Assembly: GCF_030731045.1 (NCBI RefSeq)
Contig: NZ_JAVALS010000015.1
Location: 1 to 56,691 of the forward strand
DNA from: Arthrobacter horti
GTDB lineage: Bacteria > Actinomycetota > Actinomycetes > Actinomycetales > Micrococcaceae
Length of the DNA stretch: 56,691 nucleotides
Reading direction: 5' to 3'
The notes beneath the pieces are model-generated. The model saw only the letters and a list, made by a program, of their open reading frames with translations, was not told the origin of the DNA and ran no database searches. This document shows, piece after piece, positions 8,788-16,194 of this stretch (position 1 is the first letter of the stretch; every line of letters starts with the position of its first letter). Both the position numbers and the translations under genes were made by a program.

Positions 8788-8805
8788 ATGGGGAGAGGTC
8801 CCCAT
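8788..8805. promoter_or_regulatory. palindrome upstream of WXG100 copy 1
   Basis: ATGGGGAGAGGTCCCCAT is a near-perfect palindrome. On the minus strand it is followed by CGACG and, some 12 bases later, by GGATAGTTTTG. The same arrangement occurs upstream of the identical gene (9692-9709), and the palindrome in a slightly changed form upstream of the middle gene (9238-9255). This suggests a common operator or an unusual promoter element. Confidence 0.6.
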
Positions 8806-8897
8806 TCGCTCCCCATGGGCCCGGTTCCCCGTGATTTCAGGGTTTTTCCCGGTGGAAAGTTTCTGTCACGGACTCTTCGCGTTCGCGGGGGAGTGGG

Positions 8898-9161
8898 TCA
8901 GCGAGAGGCGATCTCCTGCTCGTTGGCGTTCTGCGCCGCGCGCGTGCCGGCCTCGCTCAGCGCGTGAGCGGCGTTGACCAAGGCCGGGAAGTGGACCGAG
9001 TCCCACTCGTTGCGGAACGAATCCGCGTCCGGTCCCATCCACTGCGTGCCGTTCAGCGTGGCTGCCAGCTGGGTCCGCTGGTCGTTCAGTACGTCCGCCC
9101 CGTGCTGCAGCTTCTTGCCCAGCGTGCGGAGCTGATTCACATCTGCGCCCCAGATTCCCAT
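8898..9161 (-). CDS. WXG100 (ESAT-6-like) protein, divergent paralogue
   Basis: An 87-residue WXG100 protein with the same length and start (MGIWGADV) as its neighbours and the W-x-G turn in TQWMGPDAD, but many substitutions elsewhere (for example HGADVLNDQ and FRNEWDSVHF). AAGGAGA precedes the ATG at 9159-9161. It lies between two identical paralogues, all on the minus strand and each with its own upstream palindrome. It may be exported by a type VII system encoded elsewhere, or act as a hetero-dimer partner; both are inferences. Confidence 0.88.
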   Translation of the reverse strand: MGIWGADVNQLRTLGKKLQHGADVLNDQRTQLAATLNGTQWMGPDADSFRNEWDSVHFPALVNAAHALSEAGTRAAQNANEQEIASR

Positions 9162-9237
9162 GATTCTCCTTATGTCCGCGGCCCATCGCCGTCCCGGTGT
9201 CCGGGGACACCGTATTCCGAGCGGACCCCGCCCGTCG

Positions 9238-9255
9238 ATGGGCAGCGCTCCCCAT
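9238..9255. promoter_or_regulatory. palindrome upstream of the middle WXG100 gene
   Basis: ATGGGCAGCGCTCCCCAT lies 77 bases before the start codon and matches the palindromes at 8788-8805 and 9692-9709 at most positions. It is likewise followed on the minus strand by CGACGG and a possible -10 (TACGGT). Confidence 0.5.
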
Positions 9256-9275
9256 GACGGTTCTCCCCGCGTTAT

Positions 9276-9623
9276 GGGTTTTAAGTGCCGACGACGGCGG
9301 GCTCCCCGGGTGGGGTGCCCGCCGTCGCGGTGTGAGCCGGGTGGCCTTACTTGGAGGCGGTCTCCTGCTCGGTGGCGTTCTTCGCGGCGCTCTTGCCGGC
9401 GGTGCGCAGGGCCTCGGCGACCTTGTTCAGGGCCGGGACGTGCTGGGACTGCCATTCGTTCTTGAACTTATCGGCGTCCGGGCCCATCCACTGGGTACCG
9501 TTCAGGGCGCTGGTGAGCTGAGTGCGCTGGTCATCGATGGTCTGTCCGCCGTTGTCGAGCTTCTTGCCGAGAGCCCGCAGCTGCTGGACGTCTGCACCCC
9601 AAATACCCATGGTCATACTCCTT
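9276..9623. repeat. 348-bp exact duplication (copy of 8300-8647)
   Basis: By eye, 9276-9623 matches 8300-8647 base for base, at a constant offset of 976. The block includes the WXG100 coding sequence, its ribosome binding site and its terminator hairpin, and ends just upstream of the start. The promoter-side sequences differ beyond a short shared AAAACTATCC. This points to recent duplication or gene conversion. Confidence 0.9.
9347..9610 (-). CDS. WXG100 (ESAT-6-like) protein, copy 2
   Basis: This 87-residue WXG100 protein is identical to the one at 8371-8634 in protein and, as far as I can read, in DNA. The start at 9608-9610 is chosen for the same reason: AAGGAGT lies seven bases upstream, with the alternative ATG at 9616 too close to it. 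Its promoter region differs from that of copy 1 except for the palindrome at 9692-9709 and the AAAACTATCC element, so the two genes may be expressed differently. Confidence 0.88.
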   Translation of the reverse strand: MGIWGADVQQLRALGKKLDNGGQTIDDQRTQLTSALNGTQWMGPDADKFKNEWQSQHVPALNKVAEALRTAGKSAAKNATEQETASK

Positions 9624-9691
9624 TGAGTGGTGAATCCGGCGTTCCCGGCTTCTCTTGACTCAAAACTATCCGCCCCGCTGAAGAATCGTCG

Positions 9692-9709
9692 ATGGGGAGC
9701 GGTCCCCAT
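9692..9709. promoter_or_regulatory. palindrome upstream of WXG100 copy 2
   Basis: ATGGGGAGCGGTCCCCAT lies 82 bases before the start codon. With ATCGTCG on one side and AAAACTATCC at 9663-9672, it repeats the architecture seen at 8759-8805. Confidence 0.6.
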
Positions 9710-9752
9710 GGAGCCCTGCCCGTGCCTGGACCGGTTTTAGCCCGGTCGTGCT

Positions 9753-10343
9753 TCAATGCCGCCGACTGCGGTACTCACTGACCCGGACCCGCCGTTGCGT
9801 GACCGTGCCGCCCACCAGGCCCAGCCCCGTCAACCGTCCTCTCAGGGCGGACGGGACCGCGTCCACGAACGGGGCGATCGTATTGTGCCGATACAAATCC
9901 CCGATCGTCCAGCTGAATTGCTCCCTGGCCAGCTCCGTACGGATCCTGGCCGGCGCGCCGTCGTGCGCGATCAGCACTCGTGTCACCGCGGACAGTGGCC
10001 GGACCACGGGCGGTCTGTCGCCATCCGTGATGGTCAGTTCCTGAGGGCCGAAACGGAGGGTGACCAGCCGTGCGGCGCCCAGCAGACGAAGGTAGTACTG
10101 CACGAACGCGACCGTCGCGAAGACCAGGGTCGCGAGCCCCAGCGCCACCTGCGTGCCCGAGCCCGCACTCGCGGACAGGCCCGCGGCCAGGATGCCGGCC
10201 GCCACGGCCGTGAGCCAGACCACCGGCCGCAAGGCGTCCCTGCGTTCCGCAGCCCTGACCGTCAGGACGAAGTCCTCGCCATCTTGGACCCAATGGGCCG
10301 GCTCGTCCGTATTCAGCTGCTGCGCGGTTCCCCCGAATGACAC
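9753..10343 (-). CDS. membrane protein of unknown function
   Basis: Starting at the GTG at 10341-10343, the protein has 196 residues. An upstream in-frame start would add an arginine- and proline-rich tail that looks non-coding. Two hydrophobic segments near residues 38-56 and 62-82 (WLTAVAAGILAAGL and VALGLATLVFATVAF) anchor a C-terminal cytoplasmic domain with LRFGPQELTITDGDRP, resembling YcxB-like or bacterial PH-like membrane proteins. That resemblance is weak. It is downstream of nothing obvious and precedes the WXG100 cluster. Confidence 0.6.
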   Translation of the reverse strand: MSFGGTAQQLNTDEPAHWVQDGEDFVLTVRAAERRDALRPVVWLTAVAAGILAAGLSASAGSGTQVALGLATLVFATVAFVQYYLRLLGAARLVTLRFGPQELTITDGDRPPVVRPLSAVTRVLIAHDGAPARIRTELAREQFSWTIGDLYRHNTIAPFVDAVPSALRGRLTGLGLVGGTVTQRRVRVSEYRSRRH

Positions 10344-10476
10344 CGCACCAGCGTATCCGCCGCGCCGGAGCGGCCTGTACGCGCGCGGTGGCCCGCACCC
10401 GCAACCCGGCCCCCGACACACCTGCGGCCCGGTGACGGTGAGTCACCGGGCCGCGCAGGTCCTGCGGACGGAAAGG

Positions 10477-11679
10477 TCAGGCCAGCGCGCCCTTGAAGTC
10501 GCGGATCAGGTCGTCCACATCCTCCAGGCCCACGCTCAGCCGCACCACGCCGTCGCCCAGCCCGATCGCGGCCCGGCCTTCGGCACCCATGGCGCGGTGC
10601 GTCGTCGTCGCCGGATGCGTGATGAGGCTCTTGGAATCGCCCAGGTTGTTGGAGATGTCCACGATCTTCAGCCCGTTCAGCACTTTGAACGCGGCATCCT
10701 TGGCGGTGCCGCCCGGCAGCGCCGCGAGCTCGAACGTCAGCACGGTGCCGCCGGCGCTCATCTGCCGCTTCGCCAGCTGGTACTGCGGGTGCGAGGGCAG
10801 GAGCGGGTACTTCACCCACGTCACCTCGGGCTGCTGCTCCAGCCATTCGGCCAGCTTCAGCGCGGACGCAGACGAGTGCCGCACGCGCATGTCCAGCGTC
10901 TCCAGGCCCTTGGTCAGCACCCAGGCGTTGAAGCTGGAGAGGGACGGGCCCGTGTGGCGCATGAGGTTCTTGACGGGACCGTCGATGAACTCCTTGGTGC
11001 CCAGGATCGCGCCACCCATGACGCGCCCCTGGCCGTCGATGTGCTTGGTGCCGGAGTAGACCACGACGTCGGCGCCCAGGTCCGTGCAGCGCTGCAGCAT
11101 GGGGGTGGCGAAGACGTTGTCCGCCACCACGGTGGCGCCCGCGGCGTGCGCGAGTTCGCTGACCGCGGCGATGTCCACGATCTCCTGCATCGGGTTGGAC
11201 GGCGACTCGAAGAACACGGCCTGCGTCGGCACGGACAGCGCCTCGCGCCACTGGTCCAGGTCGGGGCCGTCCACGAACACCGTCTCCACACCCCAGCGGG
11301 GCAGGATCTCGTTGAGGATCACGAAGCAGGAACCGAAGAGCGAGCGGGCCGCGACCACGCGGTCCCCGGCGGCCAGCAGTGCACCCAGCGCGGTGAACAC
11401 GGCGGACATGCCGGAGGCCGTGGCGAAGCATGCCTCGGTGCCCTCCAGCAGGCGCAGGCGCTCCTGGAACGTGGCCACTGTCGGGTTGCCGTAGCGGGAG
11501 TAGACGAAGCGCTCGTCCTCACCCGTGAAGGCGCGTTCGGCGGCCTCGGCGGAGTCGTACACGAAGCCGGAGTTCAGGAACAGGGCCTCGGAGGTCTCGA
11601 AGAAGTTGGTCCGGTCCAGTCCGCCGCGCACCGCCTGGGTGGCGGGGGACCAGTTCTCGGTCTCGGGGTTGAACGCCAC
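10477..11679 (-). CDS. metZ: O-succinylhomoserine sulfhydrylase
   Basis: A 400-residue PLP enzyme of the Cys/Met metabolism family. It joins sulfide to an activated homoserine ester to give homocysteine, on the direct-sulfhydrylation route to methionine. YSRYGNPT at 60-67 and D187 in VVADNVFATP contact PLP, K212 in SGTKHIDGQGR forms the Schiff base, and SNNLGDSKSLITHPATTTH near the C-terminus is typical of MetZ. It begins three bases after the rhodanese gene, which may share its role in sulfur handling. O-acetylhomoserine use cannot be excluded. Confidence 0.92.
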   Translation of the reverse strand: MAFNPETENWSPATQAVRGGLDRTNFFETSEALFLNSGFVYDSAEAAERAFTGEDERFVYSRYGNPTVATFQERLRLLEGTEACFATASGMSAVFTALGALLAAGDRVVAARSLFGSCFVILNEILPRWGVETVFVDGPDLDQWREALSVPTQAVFFESPSNPMQEIVDIAAVSELAHAAGATVVADNVFATPMLQRCTDLGADVVVYSGTKHIDGQGRVMGGAILGTKEFIDGPVKNLMRHTGPSLSSFNAWVLTKGLETLDMRVRHSSASALKLAEWLEQQPEVTWVKYPLLPSHPQYQLAKRQMSAGGTVLTFELAALPGGTAKDAAFKVLNGLKIVDISNNLGDSKSLITHPATTTHRAMGAEGRAAIGLGDGVVRLSVGLEDVDDLIRDFKGALA

Positions 11680-11682
11680 GCC

Positions 11683-12099
11683 TCAGCCGCCGATCGTCGT
11701 CGGGAGGCCGGAGTTCTTCCAGCCGTTCACCGTGCGCTCACCGAAGCGGTCCGGAACGCCCTCGAAGCCCTCCAGCACGTTGTACGACGCCCAGCCGGCC
11801 GCCGTCGCCGCTTCCGCGGCCGCGATGGAGCGCTGCCCGGAGCGGCACAGGAACACGAGTTCCTTGTCCTTCGGGGCCTGCGCCTCGAGCTCGCCCAGGA
11901 ACGCCTGGTTCGGCACGCCGCCGGCCAGATTCCACTGGATGAACAGGGGCTCGCCCTCGGGGGACTTCGGGCGGCCGATGTGCGCCCACTCGGCCTCCGT
12001 GCGGACATCCACCAGCACGGCCGTGCCGTCCTTGATCTTGTCCCAGGCTTCCTGAGGGGTCAGATCGCCGGCGTAACCGCTCACCGCCTGATCGCTCAC
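11683..12099 (-). CDS. rhodanese-domain protein
   Basis: A single 138-residue rhodanese domain with the active-site loop CRSGQRS and catalytic C85. It may carry persulfide sulfur, which fits its position immediately upstream of metZ, and similar rhodanese-metZ pairs are common in actinobacteria. Its ATG overlaps the stop of the DUF1737 gene. The exact sulfur donor and acceptor are unknown. Confidence 0.88.
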   Translation of the reverse strand: MSDQAVSGYAGDLTPQEAWDKIKDGTAVLVDVRTEAEWAHIGRPKSPEGEPLFIQWNLAGGVPNQAFLGELEAQAPKDKELVFLCRSGQRSIAAAEAATAAGWASYNVLEGFEGVPDRFGERTVNGWKNSGLPTTIGG

Positions 12100-12560
12100 A
12101 GAGCACCGCCGTACGGGGCGAAACCGGCAGCCGGGGGGGCGTACGGATCGGCATATGGCGCCGGCGGGGCGTAGGGGAGGACCACGGCCTGGGCCGCGAT
12201 CACGGTCTCCCCGTTGAACGTCACGGACGGGCTGCCGTACAGGATGTACCCGTCGGCCAGGGCGGCGGAGATCCGCTCACAGAATTCGCGGGTGTCCGGG
12301 CCGGTCAGAAGGCGGTAGGGCAGGCGGACGGCCGGCTTCTCCTCGACGACGACGGCGGCCTCCGCCGCTTCCTGGGCTGCGGCTTCGGCAGCCGCTTCGG
12401 CAGCCGCGGCCTTCGCGGCCGCGCTGCGCGCCGTCGTGCTCTTGGCGGCGGTGGTCTTCGCCGCCGTGCTCTTGGCTGCCGCGCCGCGGGCGGTGCGGGT
12501 CCGCGGGGCGGCCTTGGCGGGCGTCGTGCCGGCCTCGGTGGTGGATTCGGATGCAGGCAT
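12096..12560 (-). CDS. DUF1737-containing protein with Ala/Lys-rich N-terminus
   Basis: From the ATG at 12558-12560, preceded by AAGGAGCC, the protein has 154 residues. An in-frame ATG at 12614 lacks a binding site. Residues about 10-75 are low-complexity Ala/Lys/Thr/Arg repeats resembling histone H1-like tails. A compact domain follows (LPYRLLTGPDTREFC ... LADGYILYGSP), recognisable as DUF1737. The C-terminus is rich in Pro, Ala and Tyr. It is first in an apparent operon with the rhodanese and metZ genes. The low-complexity tail may bind nucleic acid; that is inference. Confidence 0.75.
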   Translation of the reverse strand: MPASESTTEAGTTPAKAAPRTRTARGAAAKSTAAKTTAAKSTTARSAAAKAAAAEAAAEAAAQEAAEAAVVVEEKPAVRLPYRLLTGPDTREFCERISAALADGYILYGSPSVTFNGETVIAAQAVVLPYAPPAPYADPYAPPAAGFAPYGGAL

Positions 12561-12768
12561 GGGAGGCTCCTTCGCGCTTGCAGTTGACACATGCCGAGTA
12601 GTCACCTGAGGCACCCCGCCGCGTCAGGAGGGTTGCCGACCGGCCAGTCAGGGCTTGTCACCGGTGCTCGTTACTCATTCAGAAATCTAGCACCAGGCCG
12701 CGGGGAGAAGTATGACGGGTGCCTTCATCTTCTGTCATGAACCGGAGCGGACCGGATCGTTCCCCTCT

Positions 12769-12830
12769 CACCCACGGATATGTGCTTGACCCACCGAAAT
12801 GTGAGTGGGTCAACCGCATATCCGTGGGTG
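12769..12830. repeat. long two-part hairpin
   Basis: Arms CACCCACGGATATG (12769-12782) and CATATCCGTGGGTG (12817-12830) pair perfectly. After a 3x3 internal loop, TTGACCCAC (12786-12794) pairs with GTGGGTCAA (12805-12813) around a 10-base loop. It lies in the 319-base gap between the DUF1737 gene start and the stop of the FAD/Rieske gene. Nothing else is recognisable in this gap. Confidence 0.85.
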
Positions 12831-12879
12831 AAACCGGTGGGGGTTTCGGCCCGGGGCGGCCCGGTGACGGCGCCTGGGT

Positions 12880-14412
12880 TCACCCCTCCGGTTCGTGTGG
12901 TCCGGTGCCGGAGGACAGCGATTCCACTTCCAGGTCCCGCGTGGCCGGTCCCTGCAGGACCTGGCCTCCCGGGCCGAACCGGGACCCGTGCAACAGGCAG
13001 TCCCAGCTGAGCTCCGCGTCGTTCCAGCGGACGATCCCGCCCCGGTGCGTGCACACGGCCGACAGCCGGCACGTCAGCCCGTCCACCGTGGACACCGCCT
13101 CCGGAACAGCTCCCTGACGGGCCACCAGACCGTGGCCTTCCCGGGGAACCACGTGCCGGGCGTCCTCCGGGGCCGTCATCCGGGACGTCACCCAGTCTTT
13201 CGCCCAGGACGCCAGCACCGAGGTGTTCAGGGCGAATGCCGAGCGGAGCCCCGGCGAGGTGGTCGGGCGGCTCCGCAGCTCCTCGGCCCACTCTGGAGTG
13301 CCACTCACGATCTCCGCGTTGAGGGCGAGCCCCGCCGCCACGCCGTTGCTCATGCCCCACTTGTTGAAGCCGGTGGCCACGAAGATCCGGCCGCCGCCCA
13401 GGAGCATCGGGCCGATGTAGGGGAGCCGGTCCGCGGACCGGTAGTCCTGTCCGGACCAGGTGTGGGTGACCTCGGCGCCGGGGAAGTGGTGGAGGCCCCA
13501 GTCGAGCAGTCCGTCCAGCCGTTCCCGCGGCGACGGTTCCTGGCCCGCGAGGTGACCGTTGCCGCCCACCAGGAGCAGCTCGGCGTCGTCGGTGGGAACG
13601 CTGCGCAGCGAGCGACCAGGCGATTCGGCCGAGAGGTACATGCCCTGCGGCACCGGCGCCGTGGTGGGGAGCCGGAGCGCCGCGGCGTACGACTGGGAGG
13701 AGATCAGCCGGCCGTAGTACCCGCCCCGGTCCAGGAACGGGATCCCGGTGGCGAGGACCGCGTGGTCCGCGCGCAGGCGCCCCGCGCTCGTCTGCAGGGT
13801 CAGCGGATGGCTTTCCGCGATGCCGTGAACGCGCACCCCTTCCAGCAGCGTCCCGCCGTGGGCCAGGAAGTCCCGGGTCATGGCCTCCAGGACGTCCAGG
13901 GGGTCGAACTGGGCCTGGTCGTCGAGGCGGATCGCGGCCCGGACCGGGAACGGCAGCTCGGTGGCCATCGCCTCCACCACGCTCAGATCGGCGTCCTGGG
14001 CCGCGCGCAGCTCCGCTTCCACTTCTCGGGTGCCGCGGTCCGTGACGGAGAAGACGTACGCGTCCCGCCGCTGGAAGGGCACCCGGTTCTGTTCCAGGAA
14101 GTCCAGAAGCCAGGTCTGCCCCTCCCGGTTGGCCTGCACATAGGCGTCCACCAGGCTCAGGGGGTGGCGGGTGCGGAGCCCGGAGAGCACGGTGCCCTGC
14201 AGGAGGCTGAGTTTGGCGGTGGTGTTGCCAGTGGTTCCGGCGCCGACGGTGCGGGCTTCCACCACCGCGACGCGCTGCCCGGACCTTGCCAGCAGCAGGG
14301 CCGTGGACAGCCCGGTGATGCCGGCGCCCACCACCACGGTGTCGAATTCGGAGCCCGGGATGAATAGAGTGGCCCCGCTGATGGGAGCCCGGTCCAGCCA
14401 GAGTGACGTCAT
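12880..14412 (-). CDS. FAD-dependent oxidoreductase with C-terminal Rieske domain
   Basis: A 510-residue protein. The N-terminal DAO-type FAD domain has GAGITGLSTALLLARSG from residue 29 and a second FAD contact near YIGPMLLGGGRIFVATGFNKWG. The C-terminal Rieske [2Fe-2S] domain has ligands C454/H456 in CTHRGG and C472/H475 in CLLHG. This architecture predicts an amine or amino-acid oxidising enzyme that passes electrons to an iron-sulfur centre, in the cytoplasm. The gene is monocistronic on the minus strand, with palindromic repeats upstream and the 62-base hairpin downstream. The substrate is not predictable. Confidence 0.88.
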   Translation of the reverse strand: MTSLWLDRAPISGATLFIPGSEFDTVVVGAGITGLSTALLLARSGQRVAVVEARTVGAGTTGNTTAKLSLLQGTVLSGLRTRHPLSLVDAYVQANREGQTWLLDFLEQNRVPFQRRDAYVFSVTDRGTREVEAELRAAQDADLSVVEAMATELPFPVRAAIRLDDQAQFDPLDVLEAMTRDFLAHGGTLLEGVRVHGIAESHPLTLQTSAGRLRADHAVLATGIPFLDRGGYYGRLISSQSYAAALRLPTTAPVPQGMYLSAESPGRSLRSVPTDDAELLLVGGNGHLAGQEPSPRERLDGLLDWGLHHFPGAEVTHTWSGQDYRSADRLPYIGPMLLGGGRIFVATGFNKWGMSNGVAAGLALNAEIVSGTPEWAEELRSRPTTSPGLRSAFALNTSVLASWAKDWVTSRMTAPEDARHVVPREGHGLVARQGAVPEAVSTVDGLTCRLSAVCTHRGGIVRWNDAELSWDCLLHGSRFGPGGQVLQGPATRDLEVESLSSGTGPHEPEG

Positions 14413-14576
14413 GGGCGCTTCCCTCCCTCTCAGGATGGAACCACCGTCACCGGGTGTTCGCGCCGTGATCCCGACGACGGCGGCGGGGCAAAGGCCTCAC
14501 TCTCCACGCTAGGCCGATGCGCGGGAAAGGAACAGCCCTTGCCGTTGCTGCCGGACAGGTATGAGACCGGGTCCCG

Positions 14577-14709
14577 TCCGCTGAAACAGTGGTCCCCAGC
14601 GGCTCCCAGACCTCGCTTCGCTCGGCCCGGGACCCTCGCCGCTGTGGGCCCCTTCCGCTGAAACAGTGGTTTGAACCCACTGTTTCAGCGGAAACCCACT
14701 GTTTCGCGG
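14577..14709. repeat. palindromic element, family B copy 1 (with a partial copy)
   Basis: CCGCTGAAACAGTGG at 14655-14669 pairs with CCCACTGTTTCAGCGG at 14676-14691, and a further half unit (AAACCCACTGTTTCG) follows to about 14706. A single half unit, CCGCTGAAACAGTGG, lies at 14579-14593. The 335-base gap between the FAD/Rieske gene and the MocR gene holds this element and a GC-rich spacer, with no gene. Confidence 0.85.
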
Positions 14710-14747
14710 GGCTGTGCGGGGTTGCCCGGGCCTTGCGGGCGGTGCGC

Positions 14748-16157
14748 TCAGGCCTGGTCCCGCAGCGCCTCCGCCAGGAGCCCGACCCCCTCCGGGAAAC
14801 GCTCCGGCGCCGGGCCGGAGAAGTTCAGCCGCAGGTACGCGCCCGACGGCTCAGCCGGGAACCAGCCCGTCCCGTCCGCCACGAGCACGCCCCGCACCGC
14901 GGCGTCGCGCACCAGACGAGGGACGTCCGTGCCGTCCGGCAGCCGCACCCACAGATTCAGCCCGCCGCGCGGCACATGCTCCACATAGGCCTCCGGCAGG
15001 CGCTCGGCCAGCGAGGCCAGGAGCAGATCCCGCCGCTCCGCCAGTTGCCCCCGCACCCCGGAGAGGTGCCGTGCGAACGCAGGCTGGGTCACGACGTCGA
15101 GCGCGGCTGCCTGCAGGACGCCGCTGACGTACATCGTTTCGGCTGCGCGGTCGGCCAGGATGCGCTGCAGGGCCGGGCCGCGGGCCACGAGAGCCGCCAC
15201 GCGGAGCGACGGCGAGACGCTCTTGGTCAGCGAGCGGATGTAGACCACGTGGCCGGCGTCGTCCTGGGCGGCCAGCGGCCGGGGCCGCGTCTCGATGCCG
15301 AAGTCGTGGGCCCAGTCGTCCTCAATGAGGAAGGCGCCCTGTTCACGCACGACGCCGAGGATCGCCTCCGCGTGGCCGGCATCCCACTGAGCACCGGTGG
15401 GGTTGGCGTAGTGCGGCTGGGCGTAGAACGCGCGGGCGCCGCTCTCCTGGAAGGCGCGCTCCAGGTCCTCTGGGTCCGGGCCATCGGGGCCGGAGGCGAC
15501 GGGAACCAGGCGGACGCCCGCCTGCGCGGCCGCGAGCAGCGCGCCCCAGTACGTGGGCGACTCGATCAGGAGCGGCCGGCCCGTCCCCACGAGCGCGCGG
15601 AAGATCGAACTGAGACCGCTCTGGCTCCCGGGGAGGACCAGCACGTCGCGCGCCGACGGTGGAGTGAGCCCAGGGGCGGTGACGGCCGCGAGTTCGCCGG
15701 CGAACCAGGCGCGCAGCTCCGGCAGGCCCTCGGCGGGGGACCACGCGAGTGCGGCCTCGGTGCGGGCGGCGCGGGCCAGCGCGGTGCGCACCAGGCGTTC
15801 CGGGAGAAGGCCGACGGCGGGGTAGCCGCTGTGCAGGCCGATCGTCTCCGGGGTGGGGAGGTGCAGGCTGACCGGCGGGAGACCGAGGGCGCCGTGCGGG
15901 GTGCGGAGGGCGAGCGTCTGCCAGCCGAAGTCCTGGGGCTTCGAGGTGCGGGGCCGGCGGACGAAGGTGCCCACCCCGGGGCGGCTCTCCACCAGGCCCA
16001 GGGCGCCGAGCTGCCGGAGCGCCTTCTGAACCGTGACGGGGCCGGCGTTGAAGCGGGCCACGAGTTCGCGGCTGGAGGGCAGCTGAGCCCCGTCCGGCGC
16101 GGTCGCGATCCAGCTCCGCAGTGCCGCGACGATTCGCCCAGTGCTATCGTTGTTCAT
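14748..16157 (-). CDS. MocR-type transcriptional regulator with aminotransferase domain
   Basis: A 469-residue fusion: an N-terminal GntR-type winged helix (residues 1-70, with SSRELVARFNAGPVTVQKAL) and a fold-type-I aminotransferase domain binding PLP through the Lys in IRSLTKSVSPSLRVA. MocR proteins sense amino-acid or vitamin B6-related ligands and usually regulate a divergent gene. Here that is the EamA exporter starting within 40 bases. The ATG at 16155-16157 is chosen because an upstream start would run through the divergent promoter. A 12-bp palindrome and the direct repeat GTGCTATC (16141-16148 and 16195-16202) are candidate binding sites. Confidence 0.9.
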   Translation of the reverse strand: MNNDSTGRIVAALRSWIATAPDGAQLPSSRELVARFNAGPVTVQKALRQLGALGLVESRPGVGTFVRRPRTSKPQDFGWQTLALRTPHGALGLPPVSLHLPTPETIGLHSGYPAVGLLPERLVRTALARAARTEAALAWSPAEGLPELRAWFAGELAAVTAPGLTPPSARDVLVLPGSQSGLSSIFRALVGTGRPLLIESPTYWGALLAAAQAGVRLVPVASGPDGPDPEDLERAFQESGARAFYAQPHYANPTGAQWDAGHAEAILGVVREQGAFLIEDDWAHDFGIETRPRPLAAQDDAGHVVYIRSLTKSVSPSLRVAALVARGPALQRILADRAAETMYVSGVLQAAALDVVTQPAFARHLSGVRGQLAERRDLLLASLAERLPEAYVEHVPRGGLNLWVRLPDGTDVPRLVRDAAVRGVLVADGTGWFPAEPSGAYLRLNFSGPAPERFPEGVGLLAEALRDQA

Positions 16158-16167
16158 GAAGATACAT

Positions 16168-16179
16168 AGTAGCGCTACT
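16168..16179. promoter_or_regulatory. candidate MocR operator
   Basis: AGTAGCGCTACT is a perfect 12-bp palindrome between the divergent MocR and EamA genes. With the flanking direct repeats GTGCTATC at 16141 and 16195 it gives the repeat-plus-inverted-repeat layout seen at other MocR-controlled promoters. Confidence 0.5.
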
Positions 16180-16194
16180 GCGAAAATTCCCCTG

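Noticed and set aside
10153..12174. Long plus-strand open frame opposite metZ and the rhodanese gene
   Set aside because: Antisense to clear genes, with Arg/Gln/His-rich low-complexity composition and no start signal.
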